Assembly: GCF_016863655.1 (NCBI RefSeq)
Contig: NZ_BOPH01000083.1
Coordinates: forward strand, 93,901 to 154,109
From: Virgisporangium ochraceum
Lineage (GTDB): Bacteria > Actinomycetota > Actinomycetes > Mycobacteriales > Micromonosporaceae
Length of the DNA stretch: 60,209 nt
Reading direction: 5' to 3'
Each line of letters begins with the position of its first letter. The first letter of the stretch is position 1. Shown piece by piece: positions 49,219 to 59,058 of this stretch. The position numbers and the translations under genes are program-made. Under the pieces are notes generated by a model, which worked only from the letters and a program-made list of their open reading frames with translations, had not been told where the DNA came from and did not search any database.

Positions 49219-49892
49219 TCCTCCAGGTAACCGGCGTCAGCCGGAGCTTCGGCGCCGTGAAAGCGCTCACCGATGTCAGCTTCGGGGTCGAACGCGGGAG
49301 CATGACCGCGCTCGTCGGTCGCTCCGGCTCCGGCAAGACGACGCTGCTCAACGTCGTCGGCGGCCTCGACCGGCCCGACACCGGGTCGGTGCTCGTCGAC
49401 GGCACCGAGGTCACCGCGCTCGACGACGACGGGCTGTCGCGGCTGCGGCGGGACAAGGTCGCGTACGTGTTCCAGACGTTCGGGCTGATCCCGGTGCTGT
49501 CGGCGGCCGAGAACGTCGGGGTGCCGCTGCGGCTGGCCCGCGCCGATCCCCAGGAGCGGGAGAAACGGGTCGCGACGCTGCTCGACCTCGTCGGGCTCGC
49601 CGACCACGCGCGCCAGCGGCCCGACCAGCTGTCCGGCGGCCAGCAGCAGCGGGTGGCGATCGCCCGCGCGCTGGCCGCGTCGCCGCGGCTGCTGATCGCC
49701 GACGAGCCCACCGGCCAGCTCGACGCGGAGACCGGCCTGTCGGTGATGGCGCTCCTACGGGGGGTCGTGGAGTCCGAGGGGATCACGGTCCTCGTCTCCA
49801 CGCACGACCCCGTGATGATGGCCCTCGCCGACACCGTTCTGACCATCAGCGACGGCCGGGTCGGCGGCGCCGACGCGGGTGGCCGCGCGTGA
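49215..49892 (+). CDS. ABC transporter ATPase (MacB/LolD type)
   Basis: A 225-residue ATPase with Walker A GRSGSGKT (35-42), signature LSGGQ (139-143), and Walker B LLIADE (159-164). It is the standard short form without the AbrB-like tail. It starts at GTG 49215 inside the previous stop and ends overlapping the permease gene. With two different ATPases and two different permeases, the transporter may be a heteromeric complex. Confidence 0.95.
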   Translation: MILQVTGVSRSFGAVKALTDVSFGVERGSMTALVGRSGSGKTTLLNVVGGLDRPDTGSVLVDGTEVTALDDDGLSRLRRDKVAYVFQTFGLIPVLSAAENVGVPLRLARADPQEREKRVATLLDLVGLADHARQRPDQLSGGQQQRVAIARALAASPRLLIADEPTGQLDAETGLSVMALLRGVVESEGITVLVSTHDPVMMALADTVLTISDGRVGGADAGGRA

Positions 49893-52800
49893 TCAGGTTC
49901 GTCGGCCGCCGCGCCCGGGCACAGTGGCCGCTGCTGGCCGCCCTGCTCGCCGTGGTCGCGATCGGCGCCACCCTGCTCGGCACCTGCGCGCTCCTGGTGA
50001 CCCGCACCGGCGAGCGCGCGCTGGAGGTCGTCGCCGCCCGCGCCGATCCCGACGACACCAGGGTCACCGCGTTCACCGTCGACATGAAGGGCGCCGACGC
50101 CCGCTCGGTCGCGGCCGACACCCGCGCACTCCTCACGCAGACCCTGAGCCCGTTCGCGTCGACGACGGTCGCCCGCGCGTCGTCGGCGATCCGGTCGCTG
50201 CCGTCGGCGCCGGAGGGCAACGGGTCGGCCGCCGAGACCTACCTCGCCGCGGTCGAGGACCTGCCCGCCCGCGCCCAGCTCGTCGACGGGCGGTGGCCGG
50301 GCGCGCCCGGTGAGGCCGTGATCCTCGAGTCCACCGCGCGCGTGCTCGGCCTGAAGCCCGGCGACCGGGTCGGCCTCGGCGCCGAGCTGCGGCAGGATCC
50401 GGCGGCGGCGGTCGCGGTCACCGTGGTCGGCGTCGCCCGTCCGCTCGGCGGCACCGGCTGGGACCGTGACCCGCTCGGCGGCGCCGGCTACGACTTCGCG
50501 TTCCAGGACGGCCGCAGCATGCAGCCGGTGCACGCCTACGGCCCGTTCCTCGTCACCATCGAGGACCTGCTCGCCGGCGCGTCCACGATCGAGCGGCTGG
50601 AGGTCACCGCCCGGCCCGACCTCAGCCGCGCCGACCGCGCCGACCTCGACGCGGTCACCACGAGCATCACCGGCGCCGACCGGCGGCTCGACCGCACGCT
50701 CGGCGACCGGGTGCGGATCCAGCGGGTCGAGTCGTTCCTGCCGGCGACGCTGCGGCAGGCGCGCGAGCAGCAGCAGGTCACCGTCGCTGCGGTGCTCGCG
50801 GTCGCCGTGGTCGGCGCGGTGCTCACGGCGACGGCGTTGGCGCTCGCCGGCCGGCTCACCGCGGGGGTGCGCTCGACCGAGTCCGACCTGTTGTCGGCGC
50901 TGGGGATCAGCCGGGGGCAGTTCGCCGCGGCGGCGGGCGTCGAGGCGCTGGTGCTGGCGGGTCTCGCCGCCGCGGTCGCGGTGCCGGCGTCGGCGGCGGT
51001 CCACGCGTGGCTGACGCACCTGCCACCGCTGGTCGACGCCGGGCTGGCGGCGTCGCCGCGCGTCACCGGGTGGCAGGTGCTCGCGGTGGTCGCGGGCGCG
51101 GCCGGGCTCGCGGCGGTGCTCGTGGTGCCGGCGTCGCAGCGCCGGTTCGCCCGCTCCGGCGCCGACCTGCTGCTGCTCGCGTTCGCGGTGGTGGGGTACT
51201 GGCAGCTCGCCACCCAGCCGTCGGGCTCCGGCACCCGCGCCGACGTGGTCCGGGTCGCCGCGCCGGCGCTGCTGCTCACCGCCGGTGCCGCGCTGGCGCT
51301 GCGCGTCGCGGTCCCGGTGCTGAAGGCCGCCGACCGGATGGCGCGACGTTCGCGCGGCCTCGCGTGGCCGCTGGCCGCGTTCGAGGCGGCCCGGCGGCCG
51401 CACGCGGTCGCCGCCGGGCTGCTGATCAGCCTCGCGTGCGCCGCCGGCACGTTCGGCACCGCATTCGACGCCACCTGGCAGCGCTCGCAGCACGACCAGG
51501 CCGATCTGTCGGTCGGCACCGATCTCGCGCTGCGCGTCGCCGCCCCGCCCGCATCCGGCGACGGCGAAGCGGTCTCCGCGGCCACCGGCGGCACCGTCAG
51601 CCCCGCGGTCGACCGCGGCATCGCCGTCGGGCAATGGGTCGGCGGCGGCGGCGCGGCGCCGCGCCTGGTCGCGCTCGACACCGGCCGGGCCGCGTCGTTG
51701 CTGCGCGGCCGTTCGGGCAAGGGATCGGAGTGGACGCACGTGAGCGCGGGTCTGGTGCCGGTGGCGCCCGTGGTGGGAGCGCCGGTGCCGGCCGGCCTGA
51801 GCATCTCCGGCACCTCGACCGGCACCGGTCCGGTGCTGGTGTCCCCGCGCCTGCTGGTGCAGGACGGCACCGGCCTGCGCACCTCGTGCACCGGCGACCC
51901 GTTCCCCCTCGACGGCCGCCCGCACCCGCTGCCCGGCTGCGCGGGGCGACTGGTCGCGGTGTTCCTGTCGATGACGTCGACGGAGGTCGAGCCGTCCCCG
52001 GCCGCCGTCGCCGTGACCCTCACGATGCCCGGCGGCTCCGGTCCCTGGCACGCGTTCTCCGCTCCCCCGGAGCCCGGCCGGCTGTCCAACCCGGCCGTCG
52101 CCGCGACGCCCACCGCCCTGACGCTCACCGCCGACGCCCAGTTCTACGGCGTCTACGACAGCCCGCGGACCCTGGTCGCCACCGCGTTCGAGGACCCGGG
52201 ATCGGTTCCGGTGGCGGTCTCCGAGCGGTTCGCGGCCGAGCTGAAGGTGGGCACCGGTTCCCGGGTCTCGCTCACCGTCGGCACGACCTCGGTCACGGCC
52301 CTGATCACCGCGGTGGTGCCGTCGGTGCCGGGCGCACCGGGCGCGTCGGCGATCCTCGCCGACGTCGACCTGCTCTCCCGCGCCGTCATCCGCGGCGGCG
52401 ACCCGACGTTCCCCATGGACGCCTGGTGGGTCGGCAACCCGCGCGCCGACGCCCCCGAGCGGCTCGCCGGCCTGCACCTCGGCGCCGTCACCACCCGTGC
52501 CGGCGAGACGGCCCGGCTCACCGGCAGCCCGCCACGGGCCGGCCTGCCGGCGGCGCTGCGCCTGCTGGTGCCGGCCGCGGCACTGCTCCTGTTCGCCGGC
52601 ATCGCCCTGCACGTGACGTTCGACCTGCGCGCCCGGGCGGTGGAGGTGGCGCGCCTGCGCGGGCTGGGCGTGTCGCGGCGCGAGATCCGCGCGGTGCTGC
52701 TCGGCCAGCACGCCGCGGTGCTGCTGCCGCCGTTGCTGGCCGGCGCGTTCGTCGGTGCGCTGGCCACCTGGCTGGTGGCTCCCCACATGATCCGGTCCGA

Positions 52801-52963
52801 CACGGGCGCCGAACCGGTACCGGTCGTCCTGCCGCACTGGCCCTGGGGCCGCGAGGCCGTGCTGTTCGCGGTGCTGCTGGCCGGCTGCGCGGTGGCGGTG
52901 ACGGTCGTGGCGACGCTGCAGTCCCGCCGCGCCGACGCGGCGGACCTGCGGGTGACGGCGTGA
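49889..52963 (+). CDS. FtsX-like ABC permease, large
   Basis: A 1024-residue permease. An N-terminal helix (WPLLAALLAVVAIGATLLGTCALL) and a long extracytoplasmic domain precede groups of helices near 300-430 and the end of the protein (LLVPAAALLLFAGIALHVT, LLPPLLAGAFVGALATWLV). LRGLGVSRREIRAVLLGQHAAVL is an FtsX/MacB landmark. Such permeases move substrates such as lipoproteins or peptides, or transmit force, rather than doing classical import. The start is GTG 49889 by GTGA overlap, and the end couples to the second permease. Confidence 0.9.
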   Translation: MIRFVGRRARAQWPLLAALLAVVAIGATLLGTCALLVTRTGERALEVVAARADPDDTRVTAFTVDMKGADARSVAADTRALLTQTLSPFASTTVARASSAIRSLPSAPEGNGSAAETYLAAVEDLPARAQLVDGRWPGAPGEAVILESTARVLGLKPGDRVGLGAELRQDPAAAVAVTVVGVARPLGGTGWDRDPLGGAGYDFAFQDGRSMQPVHAYGPFLVTIEDLLAGASTIERLEVTARPDLSRADRADLDAVTTSITGADRRLDRTLGDRVRIQRVESFLPATLRQAREQQQVTVAAVLAVAVVGAVLTATALALAGRLTAGVRSTESDLLSALGISRGQFAAAAGVEALVLAGLAAAVAVPASAAVHAWLTHLPPLVDAGLAASPRVTGWQVLAVVAGAAGLAAVLVVPASQRRFARSGADLLLLAFAVVGYWQLATQPSGSGTRADVVRVAAPALLLTAGAALALRVAVPVLKAADRMARRSRGLAWPLAAFEAARRPHAVAAGLLISLACAAGTFGTAFDATWQRSQHDQADLSVGTDLALRVAAPPASGDGEAVSAATGGTVSPAVDRGIAVGQWVGGGGAAPRLVALDTGRAASLLRGRSGKGSEWTHVSAGLVPVAPVVGAPVPAGLSISGTSTGTGPVLVSPRLLVQDGTGLRTSCTGDPFPLDGRPHPLPGCAGRLVAVFLSMTSTEVEPSPAAVAVTLTMPGGSGPWHAFSAPPEPGRLSNPAVAATPTALTLTADAQFYGVYDSPRTLVATAFEDPGSVPVAVSERFAAELKVGTGSRVSLTVGTTSVTALITAVVPSVPGAPGASAILADVDLLSRAVIRGGDPTFPMDAWWVGNPRADAPERLAGLHLGAVTTRAGETARLTGSPPRAGLPAALRLLVPAAALLLFAGIALHVTFDLRARAVEVARLRGLGVSRREIRAVLLGQHAAVLLPPLLAGAFVGALATWLVAPHMIRSDTGAEPVPVVLPHWPWGREAVLFAVLLAGCAVAVTVVATLQSRRADAADLRVTA

Positions 52964-55731
52964 GCCCGGCGCGCTGGTTTCCCCGGTTGCACTGGTTTCC
53001 CCGGTTGCACTGGCCGTCGGTGCGCGGCCGGGCCCGGGCCGACGCCGGTCCCCTCCTGCTCGCCGCGGTCGTCGTCGCCGTGGTCACGTTGCTGTCGACG
53101 GCGGCTCCGCCGCTGCTGCGCACCACCGCCGACGACGCCGTCCGCGAGGCCATCGCCCGGGCCGGCGACAGCGCCGACGTCCTCGTCCACGCCGGCTGGC
53201 TCCCCGACGACGCTCCCGGCGGCGGCCGGGACCGCACGCCCGACCTCGCCGAGGACGTCGACGCGTTCCGCCGCCGCGCCTCCAGCGCCCTCGATCCGGG
53301 GCTGCGGGCGGCACTCGGTCCCCCGTCGGCGATCGTCACCTCGCCGTCCCTGCGGGTCACCGACGGCAGCGTGCTGCGCACGTTCCAGCTCACCTACCTG
53401 GCCGACGACCGCGGGCCGTTCAGCGCCGGCCGGGTCACCTGGGTCGCCGGCGGCCCGCCGGGTCCCAGCGTCGCCCGCGAGGCCACCTCGCCGTACGACG
53501 GCCCACCCTGGTCCGTCCACATCGGACTGTCCGAAGTGGACGCCACCGCGCTCGCCGTGCGCCCCGGCGACCGCATCCCGCTCGTCGACGAGCGCAAGCG
53601 GGTCATGAACGTGGTGATCAGCGGCGTCTTCCGGCCCGACGACGACCCCGGGTGGCGGCTGGCGCCGTGGCTGGTGCACCCGGTCAGCGGCTCCGACGGC
53701 ATCGGTACCACCCGGCTGGGCGGTCTGCTCTCCCCCGACTCGCTGCCCGACGCCCGGCTCGCGTTCGAGTCCGACGAGCTGGTCCGCACCGTCCGGTTCG
53801 CGCCCCGGCCGGACGTGCTGACCGTCGACAGAGGTGAGGCGGTCGCCGAGTCGGTCGTGGCGCTGAAGGTGCGGTCGGGCTCCTCGGCCGCCCGCGACGA
53901 CGTCCTCAAGTGGGAGTCGCGGCTCGACGTCGAGCTGCGCGCGGTGCGGGCCCGGGTCGACGCGGCGTCGGCGCAGGCGTCGGTGCTGCTGGTCGCGGTG
54001 CTCGCCGGTGCGGTGCTGGTGCTGCTGCTCGCCGCCGACCTGCTGGTGCGCCGCCGCGCCCGGGCCCTGACCACCGCCCGTCAGCGCGGCGCGGGCCTGC
54101 CCGACCTCGGTGCCGAACTGCTCGTCGAGTCGGTGCTCCTGGCGGTGCTCGCCGCCGGGGTGGGCGTGGCCGTGGCCCGCGCGGTGACGCCGGGGGTGTC
54201 GTGGTGGTGGGCGCTGCCGGTGGTGGTCGCGGCGGCGTTCGCCGGTCCGGGGTTCGGCACGCTCGCCGCGGCCCGGGCCACCAGCGACCGGCGGGCGCCG
54301 GCGAACCGGTCGGCGCGGCGCTTCCTGCGGCACACGGCCGACCTGCGCCGGGCCGCTGTCGAGATCGCCGTCGCCGTGGCCGCGGCCACCGCCGTCGTCG
54401 CGCTGCACCAACGCGGGATCCTGCCCCCCGCCGACGGGTCCTTCTCCGGGGGTGGTGCCGCGCTGCCGGCCAGTGCGCCCGCCCTCGGGGTGATCGCGGG
54501 CGCGCTCGTCCTGCTGCGGCTGCTGCCCGCCACGCTGGGGCTCGCGCTGCGCCGGGCGCTGCGCTCACGCGGTCCCCTCGCGCTTGTCGGCACGGCGCGG
54601 GCGGCCGCGACGGCCGGACGCGCGCTGCCGGTGCTGGCGATGGTGTCGGCGGCCGCGCTGGCCGCGTTCGCGCTGACCCTCGACGCGACCGCCGACCGCG
54701 GCGTGGCCGACGGCGCCTGGCGGACCGTGGGCGCCGACGCCCGCCTGGACCTCAGCGCCGACCCCGCCGCCCAGGTGTCCACGGTGGACCTGGTACGCCG
54801 CCTCACGGCCGCGCCGGGCGTGCGGCAGGTGGTGCCCGCCCAGGTCACCGACGGCGCCCGCGTCCTGACCGGCGAGACGCTGGCCACGCCGCGCCTCGTG
54901 GTCGTCGACGCCGCCGCGTTCCAGCGCCTGCTGGCGTCGACCCCGCTGCCCGACGCACCGCAGCTGTCCCGGCTCGCGTCCGGCACCGGCGGCGAGGTGC
55001 CGGCCCTGGTCCGCTCCGGCGACGGGACCCTCCGCACGGGCATGCGGCTCGAACTCCCCCGCGACGGCGCCGACCCGGTGCCGCTGCGCGCGGTGGGCAC
55101 CGCCCCGTACGTCGGCGACGTTCCCGACGTCGTCATCGTCGACGCCGCCGCCCTGGCCGCCGCCGGCGTGGACATGGTGCCGGACACCGTGTGGCTGCGG
55201 GGGCCCGGCGCCGATGCGGCGGCCCGCGCCGAGGACGCCGCCGGCACCGCCGCCGACGTGGTCTCGCGCGCGGCTGTCGCCCACGACCGCCGCACCGCTC
55301 CGCTGACCGCCGGCCTGCTGCGGCTGGCGCTGGTGACGGCGGCCGTCCTGCTGACCCTGGGCCTGCTGGCCCTGTGCCTGGGCGCGGCCGCCGGCGCACC
55401 GGAGCGCTGGCAGACCCTCAGCCGCCTGCGCACCCTGGGCCTGCGCCAACGCGACACCCGCCGGGTGGCGGCCGGCGAACTGCTGCCCCCGGTGGTCGTG
55501 GCCGCCGTGGGCGGTCCCCTGCTCGGGCTGCTCCTCGCGGCGGCGACGTTCGGTCCCCTGTCCCTGCTCGTACTGACCGGGCAGACCGACGACCCGCCGC
55601 TGGTGGTCCCGTGGTGGGGCCTCGGCGTCGTCGCGGTGGCCCTGCTCGCGGCCGTGGCCGTCGTCGTTCCCGTCGAGGCGGCCCTCCGCCGCCGGCGGCT
55701 GCTCGGCGAGGTCCTCCGAGCCGGCGGCTGA
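52960..55731 (+). CDS. FtsX-like ABC permease, second
   Basis: A 923-residue permease related to but distinct from its neighbour. The N-terminus has a duplicated RWFP/HWFPRLHW tract before the first helix (AGPLLLAAVVVAVVTLLSTAA). Central helices include VLLVAVLAGAVLVLLLAADLLV and a C-terminal FtsX-like domain holds LSRLRTLGLRQRDTRRVAAGELLPPVVVAAVGG. The start is GTG 52960 by GTGA overlap. Two large unequal permeases with two ATPases point to an export or membrane-remodelling complex. Confidence 0.9.
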   Translation: MSPARWFPRLHWFPRLHWPSVRGRARADAGPLLLAAVVVAVVTLLSTAAPPLLRTTADDAVREAIARAGDSADVLVHAGWLPDDAPGGGRDRTPDLAEDVDAFRRRASSALDPGLRAALGPPSAIVTSPSLRVTDGSVLRTFQLTYLADDRGPFSAGRVTWVAGGPPGPSVAREATSPYDGPPWSVHIGLSEVDATALAVRPGDRIPLVDERKRVMNVVISGVFRPDDDPGWRLAPWLVHPVSGSDGIGTTRLGGLLSPDSLPDARLAFESDELVRTVRFAPRPDVLTVDRGEAVAESVVALKVRSGSSAARDDVLKWESRLDVELRAVRARVDAASAQASVLLVAVLAGAVLVLLLAADLLVRRRARALTTARQRGAGLPDLGAELLVESVLLAVLAAGVGVAVARAVTPGVSWWWALPVVVAAAFAGPGFGTLAAARATSDRRAPANRSARRFLRHTADLRRAAVEIAVAVAAATAVVALHQRGILPPADGSFSGGGAALPASAPALGVIAGALVLLRLLPATLGLALRRALRSRGPLALVGTARAAATAGRALPVLAMVSAAALAAFALTLDATADRGVADGAWRTVGADARLDLSADPAAQVSTVDLVRRLTAAPGVRQVVPAQVTDGARVLTGETLATPRLVVVDAAAFQRLLASTPLPDAPQLSRLASGTGGEVPALVRSGDGTLRTGMRLELPRDGADPVPLRAVGTAPYVGDVPDVVIVDAAALAAAGVDMVPDTVWLRGPGADAAARAEDAAGTAADVVSRAAVAHDRRTAPLTAGLLRLALVTAAVLLTLGLLALCLGAAAGAPERWQTLSRLRTLGLRQRDTRRVAAGELLPPVVVAAVGGPLLGLLLAAATFGPLSLLVLTGQTDDPPLVVPWWGLGVVAVALLAAVAVVVPVEAALRRRRLLGEVLRAGG

Positions 55732-55732
55732 C

Positions 55733-55751
55733 TCGACGGAGCCCCCGTCGA
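55733..55751 (+). terminator. Short hairpin after the ABC operon
   Basis: TCGACGG (55733-55739) pairs with CCGTCGA (55745-55751) across a 5-base loop, directly after the permease stop codon. It is small, but well placed to end the operon. Confidence 0.45.
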
Positions 55752-55819
55752 CGCGCGTCTCCATCCACCCTCCATCCCGCGTCCAAGCAGCCGGCGCCCC
55801 GGGAACGGACAGTGTCCAC

Positions 55820-56692
55820 ATGACCGTTACGACCGAACGCACCGCCACCGTCGTCCGCTTCCACACCGCGCCCACGCCGGTGCGGGCCGCCTTCCGGGTC
55901 CTGGAGCACGTCGCCCCCTGGGCCGGCGCCCGCTGGGCCGAGCGCATCTGGTTCCGGCTACCCGCCCGGGCCGCGCCGAAGAGACCGGCGGGCGGGCGCC
56001 TCTTCCAGGTCACGCTCGACGGCCGCGCCGTGCGCGGGGCGGTGTGGGGACGCGGCGGCCCGACCGTCCTCCTCGTGCACGGCTGGGCCGGTCGCCGCGA
56101 GGATCTGCACGCGTTCGTGGCACCGCTGGTCGCCCGCGGCCGCCGCGTGGTGGCGTTCGACGCGCCCAGCCACGGCACGTCGGCGGCCGGCGCGTTCGGG
56201 CCGCGGGCCTCGTCGTTGCCGGAGTTCGTCGCGGCGCTCACCGCGGTCGTCGGCCAGTTCGGGACCCCGGACGCGCTGGTCGCGCACTCGCTGGGTGCCA
56301 CGGCGGTGGTGGCGGCGCTGGCCGACGGACTGCCCGCCCGGCGGGTGGCCCTGCTCGCGCCGATGGCCAGCGCCGCCGGGTACGCCCGCCGGTTCGCCGC
56401 GCTGCTCGGCTGCGGCGAGCGGACCCACCGGCGGCTCGTCCGCCGCGTCGAGCGCCGCATCGGTGCGCCGCTGCACCACTTCGACGTCCCCGCGCTGGCC
56501 CGCGCGGTGGCGCTGCCGCCGGCGCTGGTGGTCCACGACCGGGGCGACCGGTCGATCCCGGTCACCGATGGCACCGACGTGTACGCGGCCTGGCCCGGCG
56601 CCCGGATGCGCACCACCGACGGCCTCGGCCACCGGCGGCTGCTCGCCGACCCCGACGTCGTCGCGCACGTGGTGGGGTTCGTCATGGAGTAG
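55820..56692 (+). CDS. Alpha/beta hydrolase
   Basis: A 290-residue hydrolase. VLLVHGWAGRRED is the oxyanion strand, VAHSLGATAVV the nucleophile Ser, HDRGDRSIPV the acidic residue, and GLGHRRLLADP the His; all three triad residues are present. A basic, amphipathic 60-residue leader (VLEHVAPWAGARWAERIWFRLPAR) may touch the membrane. The substrate is unknown. The next gene starts 8 bases on but has its own -10-like box. Confidence 0.87.
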   Translation: MTVTTERTATVVRFHTAPTPVRAAFRVLEHVAPWAGARWAERIWFRLPARAAPKRPAGGRLFQVTLDGRAVRGAVWGRGGPTVLLVHGWAGRREDLHAFVAPLVARGRRVVAFDAPSHGTSAAGAFGPRASSLPEFVAALTAVVGQFGTPDALVAHSLGATAVVAALADGLPARRVALLAPMASAAGYARRFAALLGCGERTHRRLVRRVERRIGAPLHHFDVPALARAVALPPALVVHDRGDRSIPVTDGTDVYAAWPGARMRTTDGLGHRRLLADPDVVAHVVGFVME

Positions 56693-56695
56693 CCT
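56690..56695 (+). promoter_or_regulatory. -10 box of the regulator gene
   Basis: TAGCCT overlaps the hydrolase stop and ends 5 bases before the ATG at 56701. A leaderless start is likely. Confidence 0.4.
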
Positions 56696-56700
56696 GCGGC

Positions 56701-59058
56701 ATGACGGTCTACGCGTTCGGGGCCTGCCGGCTCGACGCCGGCGCGCGCGAACTGACCGTCGACGGGGCGCGGGTGCACCTGGAACCGCAGGTGTTCGACG
56801 TGCTCACCTACCTGGTCGCCCACCGCGACCGCATGATCCCGAGGGCCGAGCTCCTCGACGCGGTGTGGGGCAACCAGTTCGTCACCGACTCGGCGCTGGC
56901 CTCGCGGGTGAAGTCGGCCCGCGCCGCGATCGGCGACGACGGTGCCGCCCAGGCGATGATCCGCACCGAACGCGGGCGCGGGTACCGGTTCGTCGGGGCG
57001 GTCGAGACCGCCTTCTCCCCGCGGTGGCAGCCGACCGGTTCGCTTCCGCCGCCCCGCGCCCCGCTGGTCGGCCGCGTCTGCGACCTCGACGCGCTCGACG
57101 GCCTCCTCGGGAAGCACCGCGTCGTCACCATCACCGGACCGGGCGGTGCGGGCAAGTCGACGCTGGCCCTGGAGGTGGCCCGTCGGGCCGGCACCGAGGT
57201 GGCGTTCGTGGCACTGGCGCCGGCCCGCGACGGCACCGACGTGGTGCGGGCGGTCGCCGAGGCCACCGGCGTCGAGGGCGCCGGCGACCTGGCGGCGCTG
57301 GTGGGAGCACTGGGTTCGCGGCGGCTGCTGCTCGTGCTCGACAACTGCGAGCACCTGCTCGACGAGTCCGCCACCGTCGTCGACGCGCTCCTCGACGGCG
57401 TCGCCGGGCTGCGCATCCTGGTCACCAGCCGGGAGCCGTTCGGGGTCGACGGCGAGGCGGTCCACGCCCTCGGGTCGCTCGGTGCCGATGCCGCGACGCT
57501 GTTCGTCCAGCGGGCCGCGGCCGCCACGGGACGGTCGATCACCGCCACCGACCCCGCGGTGGTCGACCTGTGTCTGCGGCTCGACGGGCTGCCGCTGGCG
57601 ATCGAGCTGGCCGCCGCGCAGCTGCGTCACCTCACGCTCGACGATCTGCTGGGCCGGCTCGACGACCGGCTGGGAATCCTGGTCGGCGGCCGGCCGCGGG
57701 CCGGCGGGCGGCACGCCACGCTCGCCCGCACCATCGAGTGGAGCTACGACCTGCTGTCGCCGACGTCGCGGGACCTGTTCGAACGCCTGGGTGTGTTCCC
57801 GGCGGGCTTCGACCTGGCCGCGGTGGAGGCGCTCCACGACGACGCCGTCACGCTCCTCGCCGACCTGGTGGCCAAGAGCCTCGTTGTCCACGAGGGCCGC
57901 TACCGGCTGCTGGAGACGATCCGGCTGTTCGCCTGGCAGCGCCTCGACGCCGGCCGGCGCGCCGACACCACCGAACGCGTGCGCCGCCACGTCGTCGCGC
58001 GGACGGCCGCCCTGCCCCGCGCGCACGCCTGGCTGTCGGCCACGCTGGCCGCCCGCACCCGCGACGACCTCGACAACGTGCGGCTCGCGTTCGACGAGAG
58101 CCTGGCGCGGCACCGGTTCGCCGACGCGGTCGACCTCCTTGTCGGGCTGAGCACGGTGTGGCGCAACGCCGTCTCGTACGCCGAGGGCCTGCGGTGGGTG
58201 GCCGACCTGCGCGGCCGCGACCTCGCCCCGCGCGACCGCCTGTGGCTGCACATCGTCGAGGCCGACCTCGGACTCGGCTCCGGCGACCCGCGCCTGATGG
58301 CCGACGCCGCCGCGGCCGCCGAGGCGCTCGCGCCCGCCGTCGACGATCCGGCCGCCGCGGTGATCGCGACCGTCTACCGGTCGCTGTCGCAGTTCAGCCA
58401 GCCGGACCGGGCCGTGGCGGGCCTGACCGCCGCCGCCGGGCGCGCGCACGAGGCCGGCGAACCCGACCTGCACCGGCTCGCGCGGGCGTTCCGCGCCGTC
58501 GTGCTCCAGGTGTCGGGGCAGCGGGACCGCGTGAGCGCGGAACTCGTCGACCTGCTGACCCCCGTGACCGACGGGTACGACCGGTACATCTGCATCTGGG
58601 CCGCGTGGGTCGACGCGCTCGTCGACCGCGACGGGCCGGCGCTGCTGCGGTGGATGGACCGGCAGGCCGAGAACATCCACGGCAGCGGGCTGCGCGAGAA
58701 CTGGGTCATGCTGTTCTGCTACGCCCTGGCGCACGTGGCCGCCGGCTCCGGGTACCTGCCGCACCTGGCCCGGGCCCGGCACCGCGCCGAGTCCGAGGGC
58801 CGGAACGCCGACGCGGACTGCGTCCTGGCCCTGGCGTACGCGGCGGCCTGCCGCGACGACCCGGAGCGCGCCGCCGAACTGCTCGGCGCCTGCGGCGGCG
58901 GCCTGTTCCACGACACCGCGAACTTCATCCACTACGCCGTGATCCGCGACCGGGTCGTGCGCCCGATGCTGCCCGCCGGCACGTTCGACGCGGCCTACGA
59001 CCGGGGTGCCGCCCTGGAGGTCGCCGCGGTCCTGGCGGAGCTGGGACGCTTTCGCTGA
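56701..59058 (+). CDS. OmpR-type wHTH / STAND-like ATPase regulator
   Basis: A 785-residue regulator. Residues 1-100 form an OmpR/PhoB-type winged helix (LEPQVFDVLTYLVAHRDRMI, TDSALASRVKSARAAIGDDG, RTERGRGYRFVG). An NTPase domain follows with Walker A GPGGAGKS (146-153) and Walker B LLLVLDNCEHLL (209-220), then the LVTSREPFGVDGEAVHAL and LDGLPLAIELAA motifs of the SARP/LuxR-like STAND family, and a C-terminal alpha-helical (TPR-like) half. There is no receiver domain. Such proteins are ligand- or partner-gated transcription activators. Its stop falls in the palindrome that precedes the LacI gene. Confidence 0.9.
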   Translation: MTVYAFGACRLDAGARELTVDGARVHLEPQVFDVLTYLVAHRDRMIPRAELLDAVWGNQFVTDSALASRVKSARAAIGDDGAAQAMIRTERGRGYRFVGAVETAFSPRWQPTGSLPPPRAPLVGRVCDLDALDGLLGKHRVVTITGPGGAGKSTLALEVARRAGTEVAFVALAPARDGTDVVRAVAEATGVEGAGDLAALVGALGSRRLLLVLDNCEHLLDESATVVDALLDGVAGLRILVTSREPFGVDGEAVHALGSLGADAATLFVQRAAAATGRSITATDPAVVDLCLRLDGLPLAIELAAAQLRHLTLDDLLGRLDDRLGILVGGRPRAGGRHATLARTIEWSYDLLSPTSRDLFERLGVFPAGFDLAAVEALHDDAVTLLADLVAKSLVVHEGRYRLLETIRLFAWQRLDAGRRADTTERVRRHVVARTAALPRAHAWLSATLAARTRDDLDNVRLAFDESLARHRFADAVDLLVGLSTVWRNAVSYAEGLRWVADLRGRDLAPRDRLWLHIVEADLGLGSGDPRLMADAAAAAEALAPAVDDPAAAVIATVYRSLSQFSQPDRAVAGLTAAAGRAHEAGEPDLHRLARAFRAVVLQVSGQRDRVSAELVDLLTPVTDGYDRYICIWAAWVDALVDRDGPALLRWMDRQAENIHGSGLRENWVMLFCYALAHVAAGSGYLPHLARARHRAESEGRNADADCVLALAYAAACRDDPERAAELLGACGGGLFHDTANFIHYAVIRDRVVRPMLPAGTFDAAYDRGAALEVAAVLAELGRFR

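Noticed and set aside
49202..52837. A 1211-codon minus-strand frame antisense to the ABC operon
   Set aside because: Shadow composition (RGGRR/HQQ-rich); the plus strand has clear ABC and FtsX motifs.
54565..58932. A 1455-codon minus-strand frame antisense to the permease, hydrolase and regulator genes
   Set aside because: It is low-complexity and His/Gln/Arg/Gly-rich, has no domains, and is explained by GC3 bias of the plus-strand genes.
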